From contig OZ025653.1 in assembly GCA_964019335.1 (NCBI GenBank), positions 62,001-126,000 of the forward strand: a DNA stretch of 64,000 bases. Direction: 5' to 3'. Source of the stretch: Diplonema japonicum (lineage: Eukaryota > Euglenozoa > Diplonemea > Diplonemida > Diplonemidae). Shown in pieces: positions 42,220-54,055 of the stretch; position 1 is the first letter of the stretch; every line of letters starts with the position of its first letter. A model generated the notes under the pieces. The model was not told where the DNA came from. It did no database searches and saw nothing but the letters and a program-made list of their open reading frames with translations. The position numbers and the translations under genes are program-made.

Positions 42220-43953
42220 CTATGTGGTAACTGAGATATTGAACTGCTCTTCTTGAGGTGGTGGTGACATGATTCCTGGGAGCTGCAGGGTGTCAATCTT
42301 CAAGGGGTTCGGCGACTTCGATGTCAGCGAGGGGCTCCGCGTGGCGACGTTGGAGCAAGGGAGGCCTGTGTTTACCGTCAAGCCCTGCCGCACTTCACTA
42401 CGTAAGTCTGTGACCATGTCGATCAAAGCTCGAATCATGGCCTCCTGCCGTTCAACCTTACCATTCAAGTCATTCATGTTTACACGCGTCGGACGCCGTA
42501 GTGAGGAAATCCGAGAAGTCTTCCGGTTAACAGGAGGGTTGTCTGTAATCGAGTTGGCTCTGCAGTCCGGGGCATCTTTCTCCGGAACCTTCACAGACTC
42601 GTCTGCGAGCTGGCACTCCTTCAGCCACTGCTTCTTCCTCTTGTTGAACTCCTTCGTCTCTTTCCACTCCTCGAACGCCTGTTGGAAGCTGCTTGTCAGG
42701 ATTGTAATCGGATAAGCTATCACCAGCAGCCCCGCCATCATTGTTACTGACGCCACGGCCTTCCCCAACTCTGTCACCGGTACCTCGTCTCCGTATCCCA
42801 CCGTTGTGAGGGTAACAAGAGCCCACCACATTGAAGCTGGTATGGACTGGAAAGCACATCTTTGTCCAGCATCAATGAATCGTGAGTTCGCGTTCCGCAC
42901 CCAGTAATTCAGGGACTCATCGAACTTCGCCTCATCCTTCTCCACATAAAACATTAGCGAAGAAAAGAGGCTGACCGCCATCAGGTTCAGCAACAGCAAC
43001 CATGTGAGCGCTGTGCCTGCTCTACTCACGGCAACCACCATAAGCTGGATGCCTTCGGAATACCGTCCAATCTTCAACACGCGCAGGACACGTGCTAGCT
43101 TTGCAAGCCTTAGTATCCTTAGAACCACCAACGACCGCGCACCTGTGTCGTTCGGCAGCACACCCCACGTGCTAAGGTAGTAAGGGAGGATGGAAAGGAG
43201 GTCGACCCACGTGAACCCGCTGGTCATGAGATCTTTGTGTGAAGGACAAGAAATGAACCGTAGAAAGAATTCCAGTGTAAATGTGATGATGCACATTGCT
43301 TCGATTGCCTTCGTGGTTGTGTTTCCTGACTCCTCCGACTTGCCCGGGGTCTGCAGCTCGGGCAGCGACTCAATCATCATGTTCACGATGGAAATCACTA
43401 TCGCGAGCTGCGACGATGTCATGTACGCAAAAGAAACCTTCCGCAGCCTGGGGCAGTCAATCCACTTGCTCCCAAAACTCTGGATGGAAAGTACAAACAA
43501 GTTTCTATTTGTTCCATACATTTTCGACGACACCCCACAACCACGATCGCAGATTGGGTGGTGTCCCCTCATATTCATCATCATCATTTAACCCGGCGGA
43601 AGCGTCGTTGGCGGCGTCCTGAAAGGAATGGGCTTTGTTGTTGAAACACATACTCTGAAGTATCCAGTCAGCTCATCCCACGATATCTCCCCGTTGCCAT
43701 CTGCATCGAGATCCGTCATCAGCTGCCCCACAAGCGGCTCAATCGTCTCCATTGTCATGTTGGGAAACAGAAGCACCCATAGCTCGAGTACCTCAGTCCG
43801 CGTGAGGATCTTATTCCCATCCATATCTACGGTCTTAAATGCCTCTTCCAGCTTCCCTGCCATCTCCCCTGCCAGAAGATCTCTCACGTCCAAAGGCAAG
43901 TTGCCTTTTAATTGCGAAATCCCCCCCGCCACACCCCCGCCAGCGCTCATCAT
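42220..43953 (-). CDS. EF-hand-voltage-gated K+ channel fusion (Kv-type)
   Basis: 552 residues from three exons; introns at 43619-43653 and 43480-43519 join an EF-hand N-terminus to the channel in one frame. Residues 43-54 (DMDGNKILTRTE) and 83-94 (DADGNGEISWDE) are two canonical EF-hands. The linker LRSWLWGVVEN leads into a six-span channel: acidic residues in S2-S3, an Arg/Lys-spaced S4 (LRILRLAKLARVLRVLK), the pore with the K+ filter TLTTVGYGDEVP, and S6 GLLVIAYPITIL. A C-terminal coiled segment (VERQEAMIRALIDMVTDL) probably assembles tetramers. The product is a voltage-gated, probably calcium-modulated K+ channel. The N-terminus lacks the T1 domain of Shaker channels; EF-hands take that place. 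Confidence 0.82.
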
Positions 43954-44023
43954 TTTGTCGCCCCCGACTGACAATTATATCAACATACAGCGCAACATTA
44001 ATAACAAAACTACAGGAATGGAT

Positions 44024-45246
44024 CTACGTGTGCAGCCTGGACCTCTCGTGGCGTATCTCAGAGTCAAACTGTGCCTGCTGTTGCTGTGGTCAGATCTGAC
44101 TGCATACCTCAAGTTCAGTGCGTACGTGGATGTCAGGCCTCCAATCCCTCACAGGGGTCGGGTAGGATGCTTGGCTACGTAGCTGAGTGGCCTGTCTGCT
44201 CAGAAGGGCAGAGGAAGGCGACATGCTGCGGTCCTCGCGTTCTAGTTTTAATGAGGAGTTCTCTGACTGGAGGAAAGCAACCCTTGCAGAGAGGTACTTC
44301 ACCTGTTCTTCAAGAGCAAGCGTCTTCTCACTCTCGAAGTGCTGTCTCAGAAGCTCCGTGTTGTAAGCACCGTCCTCACGAATCTGCTGGAAATGGTCTA
44401 GCGCTGAGCGCAGCCCTAGAGCTTCACCTCTGAGCTCGCTGATAACGTCCTCAAGCTCGTGGCATCTTTCGGCGAGCTCATCGTAATCATGGTCAGCCTC
44501 AGTGTAGCCATCAAAGACACGACTCTGTAAGGGGTTCAGTGAGTAGAAAAGCATACGTTGAAAGATCTCCCCGAACGGGGCGACGTGGGGGAACAGCTAG
44601 GCGATGCTGACGGAGGAGGGATAGAAGAGGAAGAAGATGAAGAAGGAGAACGTACACATGGGCGTGCAGGGGGGGTATCGTGGATGACATCAACAAAGGG
44701 GTGGTAGCGCATGGGGTCAGGACCGTCTAGATTGAGGACGTCCTTCATGTCGACGTCGTACTTCAGACGGTACCTGACGAGGGGGTACTGGTTGCCTTGC
44801 ATGGCACACCACAGCTGCTTCAGCACGTCCACGAACTTGCTCCGTATCAACTCGTGCTGTGTGTGTATGAGCACATCAGGCTCTTCCTCGAACAGCAGCC
44901 CAATGTCCGAATCGCCTATCAGCACAACACCCTTTATGTCCTCAATCAAATAGTCTACAGACACCTCAGCCGTCTTAGGGTGGCACAGGTACAGCCTCGT
45001 CACAGTTAGCAGCATGACACGCTTTGCCTTTGGCCGCCCTATTATAGGACGCGAGGTGAGCCTCTTGATTCTGATGACGTCAGCAAAGAAATAGATTAAA
45101 GCAGGCATCCCTGCCCGGAAGACTCCCCTCTTTGCAGGTATCGTGACAGGCGACGGCAGTAAGTCGGCTACGGCTATCTTCCCATGTTGTTTTCCATCTT
45201 CGTTTTGTTCCTCTCCTTCATGTACAGGGGCGTGGGGCTCCTCCAT
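44024..45246 (-). CDS. PH-like-domain protein with C-terminal coiled coil
   Basis: 383 residues; introns at 44525-44556 and 44069-44107. Residues ~25-155 look like a PH-type barrel with a closing helix (RVMLLTVTRLYLC, YLIEDIKGVVLIG, RSKFVDVLKQLWCAM). A Ser-rich linker follows, then a coiled coil with SALDHFQQIREDG and LALEEQVKYLSARVAFLQSE. The last exon adds only 14 residues. Role unknown; scaffold or membrane adaptor is plausible. The first ATG after the acceptor GCCACTACAG starts a 12-codon out-of-frame uORF; the main ATG is 7 nt further. Confidence 0.7.
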
Positions 45247-45436
45247 TGTTCATCTCCCTCCCCTGTAGTGGCGCAAGGTTTTGGCTGGGCAGGAGAAAAA
45301 AAAATCTTTTGCACCATAAGCACACGGTCTGGTCTCGCACACCTTTTCTTTCGTAGAAGAAAAGCGTAATCGAAGGTTTGGCTTGTTCCTCTTTATGGGC
45401 CCGCTGCTGAATACATCAGAAGGCGGAAAGCTGATA

Positions 45437-46878
45437 TCAATGCTCCTTCTCCCTTCCTTGGTACTGTTCACACCAAGAGTACTCCGATGCAGATCCAACG
45501 CACTTTGATTGAGGTTAGGGGTAGGTTGATGGAAAAGGCATACCTTGGCGTGCACGGGGCACTTACATTTCTTACATTGCATGCCATTTCCATACACAAA
45601 CTTTCCACAATAGAAGCACATGCCGGGAAGGAAGGCCTTGCCGAAAGCATGTGTTGTCTTTTTTTCTGTTGAAGGTGCTGATGCAGAGAACTTGGAGACA
45701 GGCTTCCCGTGCTCGTCGTACTTCGTATCCTTGAAGGTCGGGATCACCTCCAAAACCTCTTCAGACAGATTCTCCATACTTGTTGTGATCACAGGCTGCA
45801 ACGGAGACAGTGGCTCGCGCTGCACGACGCCATCGGTCTGTGTGCCCCACTTGCTCACCTCGACAGGCGCCCCTCCACCCACCTCCTCCTCGTTCGAAAC
45901 AATGATTGATCTGCAATTTATGTCATCAAATCAATTTCACATACTGTCTGATCTGGTCTTCTGATATCTGCAGCTTTCCCGGGCATGGCAGGATCGTACT
46001 GTAATCGAACCCCTCTGCAAACCACTCGTGTGCTATGATGCCCTCAATTGCGATGCGCTCTTCGGGGTTGATGTTCAGAATACGCGAGATAAGGTCCTTT
46101 ACAGGATCTGATAACGACGACGGCATCTTGTACCTGCCTTCCGTTATCGCCAGGATGATGCCTTGGACACCCTGCACTTCACCCTCTGCCCGGAAGGGGA
46201 CCCTCCCAGTTAGCATGACGTAAAGAATTACCCCGCAGCTCCAGACGTCCGTTCGAAAGCCATTATACCCCCTTCCCAGGAACACCTCGGGCGCTGCATA
46301 ATTTGGCGTCCCGCAACATGTCTGTAACCTCATCATAGGCGTCACCTTACCCTCTTCATCATAGTTCTGGAAGTTCGAAAATCCGAAGTCTGCAATTTTC
46401 AGCTCGTTCTTCGATGTCAGCAATAAGTTCTGGGGCTTCTGCAAGGTGTGAGGTGCGGGTATTACAAAAAGCTCACACATACCAGATCCCTGTGAACGAT
46501 GCCCCTCTGATGGCAGTACTGCACGCCCATGATCAGCTGCCTGAAGTACTTCCTTGCCGTGTCTTCCTTGAATCGCCTTTCATTCGTAATCTGGTCTAGA
46601 AGCTCTCCACCAGTTGCTAATTCTATAACTAAATAGAAGTGTTTCCCTGTTTCCATCACATCGATCAGCCGCAACACGTTGGGGTGCTGCAGCTGTTTCA
46701 TCGTTGCAATCTCTCGCTGCAGCATCGGGCGCCCTTTACCCTTCGCAAGCAGCTGCTTGGCACATATCTTCACCGCCACCGCTTGAGCCCCCCGCTTGTC
46801 ATCAGCTATCTTCACCTCACCAAAGCTGCCCTGCCCTAGCGTGTGCCCCAAAACATAAGGGCCTATCTGCTTCACCAT
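45437..46878 (-). CDS. CAMK/SNF1-like protein kinase with C-terminal C1-type zinc domain
   Basis: 440 residues from four exons; introns at 46439-46482, 45911-45944 and 45503-45543. Complete kinase: LGQGSFGEV loop, VAVKICAK lysine, HRDLKPQN (rebuilt across intron 1), DFGFSN, CGTPNYAAPEV and DVWSCGVILYVML. It resembles the CIPK/AMPK branch. After a Glu/Val-rich linker comes a C1 (phorbol-ester/DAG-like) pattern: H(x10)C(x2)C(x10)C(x2)C(x4)H(x2)C(x9)C. The last intron removes a frame that would otherwise spoil the H-x2-C spacing, which supports the model. Loop sizes are shorter than in DAG-binding C1 domains, so lipid binding is uncertain. A kinase with C1 at the C-terminus is atypical. Confidence 0.82.
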
Positions 46879-46989
46879 GTCCTGTCATGAGGTGTTTCGA
46901 AAGAACAAAGGAATTTAAACTCAAGCGAAGACGCGAGTGAGACCATGAGGCTCTCATGTGAGATGAGCGGCACCCCGTCTATGCCATGA

Positions 46990-47445
46990 CTACGACTTTC
47001 GTAGAGAATCCTCCCACGTCAAACGGGGCTTCAATGTGCGTCTAGGACTTCCCTTCCTTGACGGTGTCCCAGGTCTGTGGTGTTCTGACTGCGGTGTTGA
47101 CACTGCACGTTGTGTCGTGAGCCCAGCCTTCTGAACGACTCTCTCAAGTTCGCTGCACCGCCTATTCGTGTCGCGCAGTTCTACTGTCAGGTGCTCTACC
47201 TGTGCCTGCAAATGGCGAACAAGCTGCTCCATGCCATTCCCCATCCCCCTCTCATGTGAGTTGTGTGGGATGCTGCGCGTGGGGCTTGATGTACCTACAG
47301 GGCGCCCTTGAAGAAGGCCCATGGCTGCATCCATCTCAGCATGTATTCCTTTGACGAAGTCACTCTGCGGAGTTCGTGCTGTGCTTTTGTTATGAGCCGT
47401 GTGCTCATCAAAGTAATCAGCGGACAGTGTGTTTGGTGTGTGCAT
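46990..47445 (-). CDS. Small coiled-coil protein, unknown
   Basis: 151 residues, no intron. A single coiled coil (MEQLVRHLQAQVEHLTVELRDT) in the middle is flanked by Ser/Thr-Pro-rich ends with several TP and SP sites. Basic C-terminus (PSRKGSPRRTLKPR). Possibly a cytoskeleton- or centrosome-associated small protein. The start follows ACGCCAG by about 12 nt. Confidence 0.55.
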   Translation of the reverse strand: MHTPNTLSADYFDEHTAHNKSTARTPQSDFVKGIHAEMDAAMGLLQGRPVGTSSPTRSIPHNSHERGMGNGMEQLVRHLQAQVEHLTVELRDTNRRCSELERVVQKAGLTTQRAVSTPQSEHHRPGTPSRKGSPRRTLKPRLTWEDSLRKS

Positions 47446-47522
47446 GTTTCTTCACACCTGGCGTGAGCATGTGGTGCTTGGCCTCAGAAGAATACAACAA
47501 CTACCAATGTGTCGCTCGTAAC

Positions 47523-48984
47523 TTAAAGGTTCTCTAACATCTTTGAAAAATGATGCTGCAGCTTCTTGTCGACACTCAAGGTCGACGCTGCCCACACGAT
47601 GTTCGACAGCTCCTCTACAGAGAGCTCACCGTTCTGTTCGCGTGACCATAATGAAACCAATTTGAACAACTGTAATTAATGTGAATATGCTTATGCTCGT
47701 ACCTTCTTCGAGTTTGCTGCCCTTGAACTGGCAAGAGCCCACGCAAACCGTGCCATGTTTTGTGGAACCTTTCGCTTGTGGTGCAGCCGCTGTGCTATCT
47801 CCATCTGTAAGGTGTCGCTCGCGACTTGTACCTGTTTCTGTGTTACGTTACAGTCGTCATACCTCAGCATAGGACGCCATCAGGTCCACCAGCCTTCTTT
47901 CGGTGTAATTGCTCAGGCTTTGCCAGTTGTTCTCAGCAAGGTAGCTGACAATAGCGTTCAGTAGCTCCTCGTCCCGATGCTTCAAAATAGACAATGCCCA
48001 CGTCACGTTAGCGGGGATCAAGCCATCAAAGTCATACCGATGCTTCAACTGCGTACAGGTGTCAGTCACAAAACCAGAGAGAGGCGCAGAGTGAGAAGCA
48101 TCTATTTGGGCTACGCTCCATAACATGAGCGAGAGATTCCACGAAGAGCAGCTTCTTAAATGAACAGCCTGTGCAATATGTGGAACTATCCCCTCGTCAA
48201 GCTGCAGAGTCACAATTGCCCACATCAGTGGTGCGGCTTGCGCCTCTCTAAACTCTTCCTTGTCCGCAAGAAGCTCACGCAATCTCTTCATCACTAATAC
48301 ATTAAAGTCCTTATTGGAGTACTGCAGAGTAGCGAAAGCCCACAAAGCGTCTGTGACAGTCTTTACAGGTGCGCACCCTACCTGTGCAGAAAGCCTATAG
48401 GCAAGGGTGCTCATCAGGTTCGTATTCCGCTGGCTTGCACTTGCATGTGCTCGCAGCAGTCTTGTCACATCCGGCGCCGTCATGTGCCACCCTACCAACG
48501 GGTCAAGCTTGAGAACGTGAGCTCCCAACTTATTGTACAACTCTGCTGAATAGTACCTCATCAGAGACAAGGTGAACAGCACCTCGCTAGTTTGTGATAA
48601 CGAAAATGACTTGTGCTTTGTGATAACCATATCACACAGGAGCCCAGCCTTCTGGTCCGAGATCTTCCAGTTCATGTACCGCATAGACAGCAGGAGGTCG
48701 GCTACTTCATTGGGGCGGAACTCCGAAACCCTTCTGCTGGCTATGCTGAACAGCTTTTCCAACAGACGTGCATGTACCACCCTAGCTTTCGAAAAGTGCG
48801 ACACTGTCCTCACAATGTCCGGGGGCTTCATTGTGTCCAGGTTTTGTTCAACCGCTGCGTCACCAAGCTTATTGAAGAGAGCCTTTGTACCTTTGCCCCC
48901 GCGCTGTAAGAGTTGGACGTGCTCCCTTAGCAAGTTCTGCGAATGCCAGACAAGATCCCGCGGGGTTCGTACAACGAAATTCAT
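47523..48984 (-). CDS. OPR/FASTK-like helical-repeat protein, likely mitochondrial
   Basis: 465 residues from three exons; introns at 47832-47862 and 47670-47702 (GTACGA donor). Repeating helix pairs of the form ADLLLSMRYMNW, VTDALWAFATLQY, APLMWAIVTLQ, NLSLMLWSVAQID, NVTWALSILKH, NMARFAWALASS and ELSNIVWAASTL match the ~38-residue octotricopeptide/FASTK type found in organelle RNA metabolism. The basic N-terminus (MNFVVRTPRDLVW) may target mitochondria. No RAP nuclease-like domain follows. Unspliced, the last ~90 residues and two repeats would be lost. A four-codon uORF (ATG TTA AGC AAA TGA) overlaps just before the start. Confidence 0.75.
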
Positions 48985-49055
48985 TTGCTTAACATCTTCC
49001 TGTAGTGTGGTGCACGAAAGGAGGAAGTGAAATACTATCTACAAGGTTACAGACC

Positions 49056-52000
49056 TCAAGAGAGGCCATCGGGTAAAGGCATGGAACGTGGAGTGCTCCT
49101 CGGAAGAAAGCTGAAATCAAAGGAGGGGGAGACAGGTGACCCAGGGCTAAGATCCGAGAGCATTTGCTTGTTCTGCATAAGCAGCTCACGTTGCGAAGCA
49201 ATCTGTGCATTGATACTACCGGGAGACCCTTTGGCGTGTGCCTGCTTTTCGGCCAGCTCTTTGTTTAATCTCATGTCAGACTGCATTAGCTGTGACTTGA
49301 GCTGATGCACCTTCTGTTGTTCAGCAGTAAGCTTCTCTTGCAAGGAAGTGATCTGCTTTTGAAGACGCGCCCTTTCTGTTCTAAAAGTATCAGCCTGCTT
49401 GTCAGTATCTTGTGCTGTCTCCTCCATGACGGACAATGCGTGCTGTAGCTCGAGAGAGTGCTTCTCAGTGGCTGCCAACTGCTGTTGTGTTGTACTGTTC
49501 TGTTTACGCAGTAATTCAAGACTGGACCTTTCACTAGACAGGTTGGCCTGGCACGCCTCCTTCTCTCTGGTCAGCTCCTCAACACAGTACGCCAGTTCAT
49601 CTACCTGTTCCTGCATTTTGTTCAGCCTTCTGTTTGACTCGAGATCGATGTCAATGCGCTTCTTAGATTCTTGCTCGATAATCTGGTTCTGCATGGCACT
49701 CAGCTCAGCAACCGCAATTTTTAGATTAGCATTCTCATCTTGCAAGTCGCTGCACTGTGACTGCAGTTCTTCTTTTTGAGACGACAACAGCTCGTTCTGC
49801 CTCTCAAGAGCACCCGTTACAGAGCTGCTGCTTTGCTCCACGCCTTGCATCGACGTCTCCAGGTAACCCGTTTTCTCCTTCGCAACAACCAGCTGCATTT
49901 CAACTTCTGCTAACCATTGGTCCTTTTCCTTTAACTCTCGTGACTTCTGCTCGTATAAGCCCTGTGCACGGTGGCAATGCGGTAAAGACTGCATACCTCG
50001 TACTTTTGCAGAAGTTCGTTATCGTGCTGCTTCTTCACATTCTCAATCTTCAGTATTTGTACCTCTTTTCGGCAGTCATCTAGCTTGGCCTTTAGCTCGT
50101 CTCTGTCGCTCGATAGTAAGAGTTGCTGCTGCTGCATGGCTTCTTTGAACTGCGTAATCGTCCCTGCTTGGCTCTCCTGCTGCTTCTTGGCTTCAATCCT
50201 GTCGGCTTCCCTTATACCTGTAAGTGACGCATGCTGCTTAGCAGCGTCCTTTACCCGCATCTCCAGTCCGTGCACAGAAGCCTTTGTTGTGGACAACTCC
50301 CTCTGGAGCGCTACGATGCGCTCGTCTGCAGACGCCTTCTGCGTCTTCAGCGTGCTTAATTCTTGTGTGCGCATCTCCTGTGCGAATGTGAATAATGAAC
50401 TACTTGAAGCATACCAACTGTGATTTCAAGCCGATGAGTGTCAAGGACGAATCCTTCTCTGCAGAGAGAGCAGAAGACTCGGCATGGTTGATTTTCATCT
50501 GCATCTCATGAGTATTGACCGAAAGGCGTCTTTCAAGCCCTAGGATCTGCGTCTGTCTCTCCTGTCGCTCTTCTTGCATGCTGTTATAAGCCTGCTCTAG
50601 CCTAGCAGCCTCCGCTTGGGCGTTGGTGGCCACAATCTCCAACTGCTGCATTTCTAATTTAAGCTTGGTACCCACCTCTCGCTCATCGGACAGTTGCGTT
50701 GTCAGCGACGACGATACCTGCGAAGAATGGTGGCGCAATTCATCAAGCTGCTTGTGCAAGCTTTGTATCTGTTCCTCCTTCGCAAGGAGAGTGTGCTTGT
50801 CGTACGACATGCTGGTCTCAGCTTCTTTGTTGCGCTGCTCGATATCACGCATCTGCACGCTAGCTGCAGATGTCTCCTTCCTGCTCACCTCAAGAAGCGA
50901 TTGCAGCTCTGATACTTCTTCATGTCTTGCTGCCTGCTCGGCTTGCAACGCTGCCTCCAAGGCCTTAATCTTAGTTGTGGAAGATCTTGAAGCTGCGGTC
51001 GACCTTTCTAATGCAGCTGAGAGCTCTCGTGTTCGGTGCTGTGCCTCGCGACGCTGCTCGTGCAGCTGTGTCGACGACAGACTGCCATCTACCTGCACGG
51101 CGTCGAGCTGGTTCTGCAACTGGTCGATCTTGTTAAATGCATCGACCTTCAACTGCATATTGACCACAGCCTTCTGCGAAGCTGACTGCTCGGCACGTAT
51201 TGTATCCTGCAGCTTGGTCCTCGTTTGAGACAGCTCCTTCTTGTGCTTACTCATCAATAGATCCTGTGCAGCAAGATCGTCTCGAAGAAGTGAAGATGTG
51301 TGTTCTGCCGCATTTAATGCCTCGTTGAGCTTGTCTAGTTGTGTGCCTTGAGATGACACTTTGGTTTCAAGGGACCTTATCCTGAGAATGTGCTGCTGCA
51401 CCTGTGACCTAAGCAACGCACTTGACTCTTCTGGATCAGCTATGCTTATCTTCGAGAGGTCTAGTGACCTCAGCTTGGCGAGATCAGCACCCAGTGACGA
51501 TGCAGCGGGAATCTCAGAAGGCAGTTCCAAGCAGCTCTTCGTGGCTTCAATACGTGTTAAGCTCTGGTCCCTGAACAGCTGGGATGCCTCCGTTGCCTTG
51601 ACCTTATACTCTTCGCCTAGTTCTTCAATACGCGAAGTGCTCTTTGATACCATTTCTCTGCACAGTTCATTCTCACGCTGCAAAGCATCAACCTGCGACG
51701 CGTACTTCGCTTTCTCCCGCAAAGCGGCTACATACGCTTCATGCACATCGGCACTGTCCTTTGGCTGGGTCAGGTCCAGAGTGTTAATAGCATCTATTCT
51801 TTGCAGCATGGCAAGAGTTCGGCTGTGTTCTTCCTTTGCCTTGAGGCTAGCTCCATCATAAAAGGGATTGGGAGGTACACGAGGCAGACTAGCATTCTCT
51901 ATGTCCAGTGCGCTTACCTTCCCAAGAGACGTACCTCTCAACTCAACAAGTGACAATTCAGCCTTCTTCAGTTCCGCTTGAATTCTGCTCCGCGCATCAT

Positions 52001-53972
52001 CATGGCTCACTTTCTCGCTTGCCAACTGCTGCTGCAACATTCGGATCTCGTTTTGCATGCTCGAAGTGAGAAGTGTTGTATCCTGGCTATGCTTCTCCTG
52101 CACCGTCTGTAGCTCAGTCTCTGCCTGAAGTGCGCGTTGCACCAGAGTAGTGTTTTGCTCGTTCATATCGTTAAGTGCAGCCATGTTCTCTTCGCACTCT
52201 TGCTCGAGGTTCTGCACCCGTCTCGTCAGTGTAGCTACTGTCTCATCTAACGTAGTGATATGGGCACCAGTCACAGCATCCACGGACTGCAGCTTGCAGC
52301 CTGTCTCTTGTATTTGCTTAGTAAGGTGCTCGTTATTTATCTCCAGCTCCGCAACCCTTGCCCAGGTACGTGCTAGATCCTCTTCAAGACTATCCCTCTG
52401 AGAAGAAACCTCGTCCAGTATTCTAATATGGAACTTCCTCCCGTACTCAAGAAGCCACTCCACAACAGTGCTGCATGTCATGCTAGAGTCTACTTGCCTG
52501 CGGAGTGCCGCGACACAATCCCGCATGAAGCTAGACCAGGCATCCCACTCTTGCATAGTGCCACTCTTCGTCTCCAAATTCTTTTCTATCTGTGCCTTCG
52601 CCACATTATGCTTCAGTGTCTCGTCTGTTGCGCTCTGCACCTGTTGCTGTTTTAATATGTCGCCAATAGTGCGCTTGATCTCTGGGATTAGAGGAGCTGC
52701 AGCGTCTCCGTACTTTGCTATCTTTTCTGCCACGGCACACCACACATCGCTGCTGTCGCACTGAGCCGTGTCATCGTCAAATATCTGAATGGTCTCGTTA
52801 AGTACCTTGTTGCATTCCGCCTGTGCGATGGTCTTCCAAGGTAGATGCAGGGGCGGCGCCTGGCCGAGCGACAAGGGCTGCAGCAATGCCTTTACAGCAG
52901 ACACAAGTAACCTCCCAGGGAGGGGGATCCCACTGAGCTGCTTTCCTCTCAGCTTTGAAGACATAGCAGCCCGCACGTCGTGGGGCAGCCCACTCCACCT
53001 CAAGGGAAACAGTGTTTTTACAGCTCGCCGCACATCATTCAGCTTGTCATCTGGCTTCTCGCCAACAGCCCATTCTAAGAAATACGATGCCTCATGGGAC
53101 GGTATCACGTCATCAGGCACTACTACCCATGCAAGACTTGGCATCGACAAAGAGTGAGCCTCAGAGACATTCAGCATGTCTGATATCATGCCGCAATACG
53201 AATGGAAGGCTGAAAGTGATTGCACGCCAGCGGACAGTTTCTTCGGCTGGCATCTAGTGCACCTTACACCTGATGCGTACTGCTTACCACCTTCGCCTAT
53301 TATACATAAACTACCGCACTTGACACAGGCCTTAGGTTCGATGCTCAGGGGTGCAGGCACCCTGACCCTTGCGGCGCGGCGTGGGCTGTATTCCGTGGAA
53401 GCAGCTTCAGATGGAACAGGTGTTGTGGTGTTCGACGCTAATCTGCTCCTGATTTTCAGGGCTTCATCAGCGACGGCCCACCCGCTGGAACGCCGCCTAG
53501 ATGAACTGACTCCATCCATGCTGAAGGATACGTCCTTGTCCTTGTCTTCTCTTAGAACGGGAATCTCTTCTTCTTCGGGCATCACAAAACCGGACATGGA
53601 AGGGAGACAGTATACAACAATGCTGCACATGGAGCATGCTGCGGCAAACAGGCTGGGGGCGGCAGGGTCACCCGGCTGGCATCGAATGTCCATAACTACC
53701 TTCTTGATAACCTCACCGTACTTGTTGGCCACAGGCCGCGACACTATAGCAACGTACACTCCTGAGGCTGATGTGGCAGGCCGTGAGGGAATGTCGTCAC
53801 AGTGTTCGCCCTGCAGCAGGTTGGTGACCACCTCGTCTCTGCAAGAACCTAAGCCCCCTGATATGACTCCTATAATGCCCACCACATCGTTCAGCTCCTC
53901 CAGTTGCCCGATGCCAGGCCCCAAGACGATCTCTCCATACTCGTCGAGGCCAAAGGCCTTGGCGAATGCCAT
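49056..53972 (-). CDS. Giant coiled-coil protein with degenerate GBP-like N-terminal domain
   Basis: 1,614 residues from three exons; introns at 50378-50414 and 49962-49996. Residues ~20-300 follow the order of a guanylate-binding-protein G domain: a VVGIIGVISGGLGS strand and loop where the P-loop should be, then GVYVAIVSRPV, VVMDIRC where DTEG should be, and a following FAAACSMCSIVVYCLP strand. The P-loop Lys and the DTEG Gly are missing, so nucleotide binding is doubtful. A four-Cys knuckle (CVKCG...CTRC) lies near 235-265. From ~residue 480 to the end it is almost uninterrupted coiled coil. This suggests a long tether or structural filament, possibly at the basal body or Golgi (inference). 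The start follows TTTATCGCATACAG by 4 nt. Confidence 0.7.
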
Positions 53973-54055
53973 GACCCTGTATGCGATAAAGCAAAGAAAA
54001 AAATACACACATCAAAGGTTAACATAATCTATAATAGCGAATGTCTGTTCTAGTT

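Noticed and set aside
43480-43587. Channel gene starting at MMMMNM
   Set aside because: This frame is intron plus upstream exon read in the wrong phase; the spliced model joins the EF-hand exon to the channel in one open frame and recovers the Kv pre-S1 linker.
51600-51760. GTATGT...CGCAG pair inside the giant coiled coil
   Set aside because: The intervening sequence encodes perfect heptads and splicing would disrupt the coiled coil.
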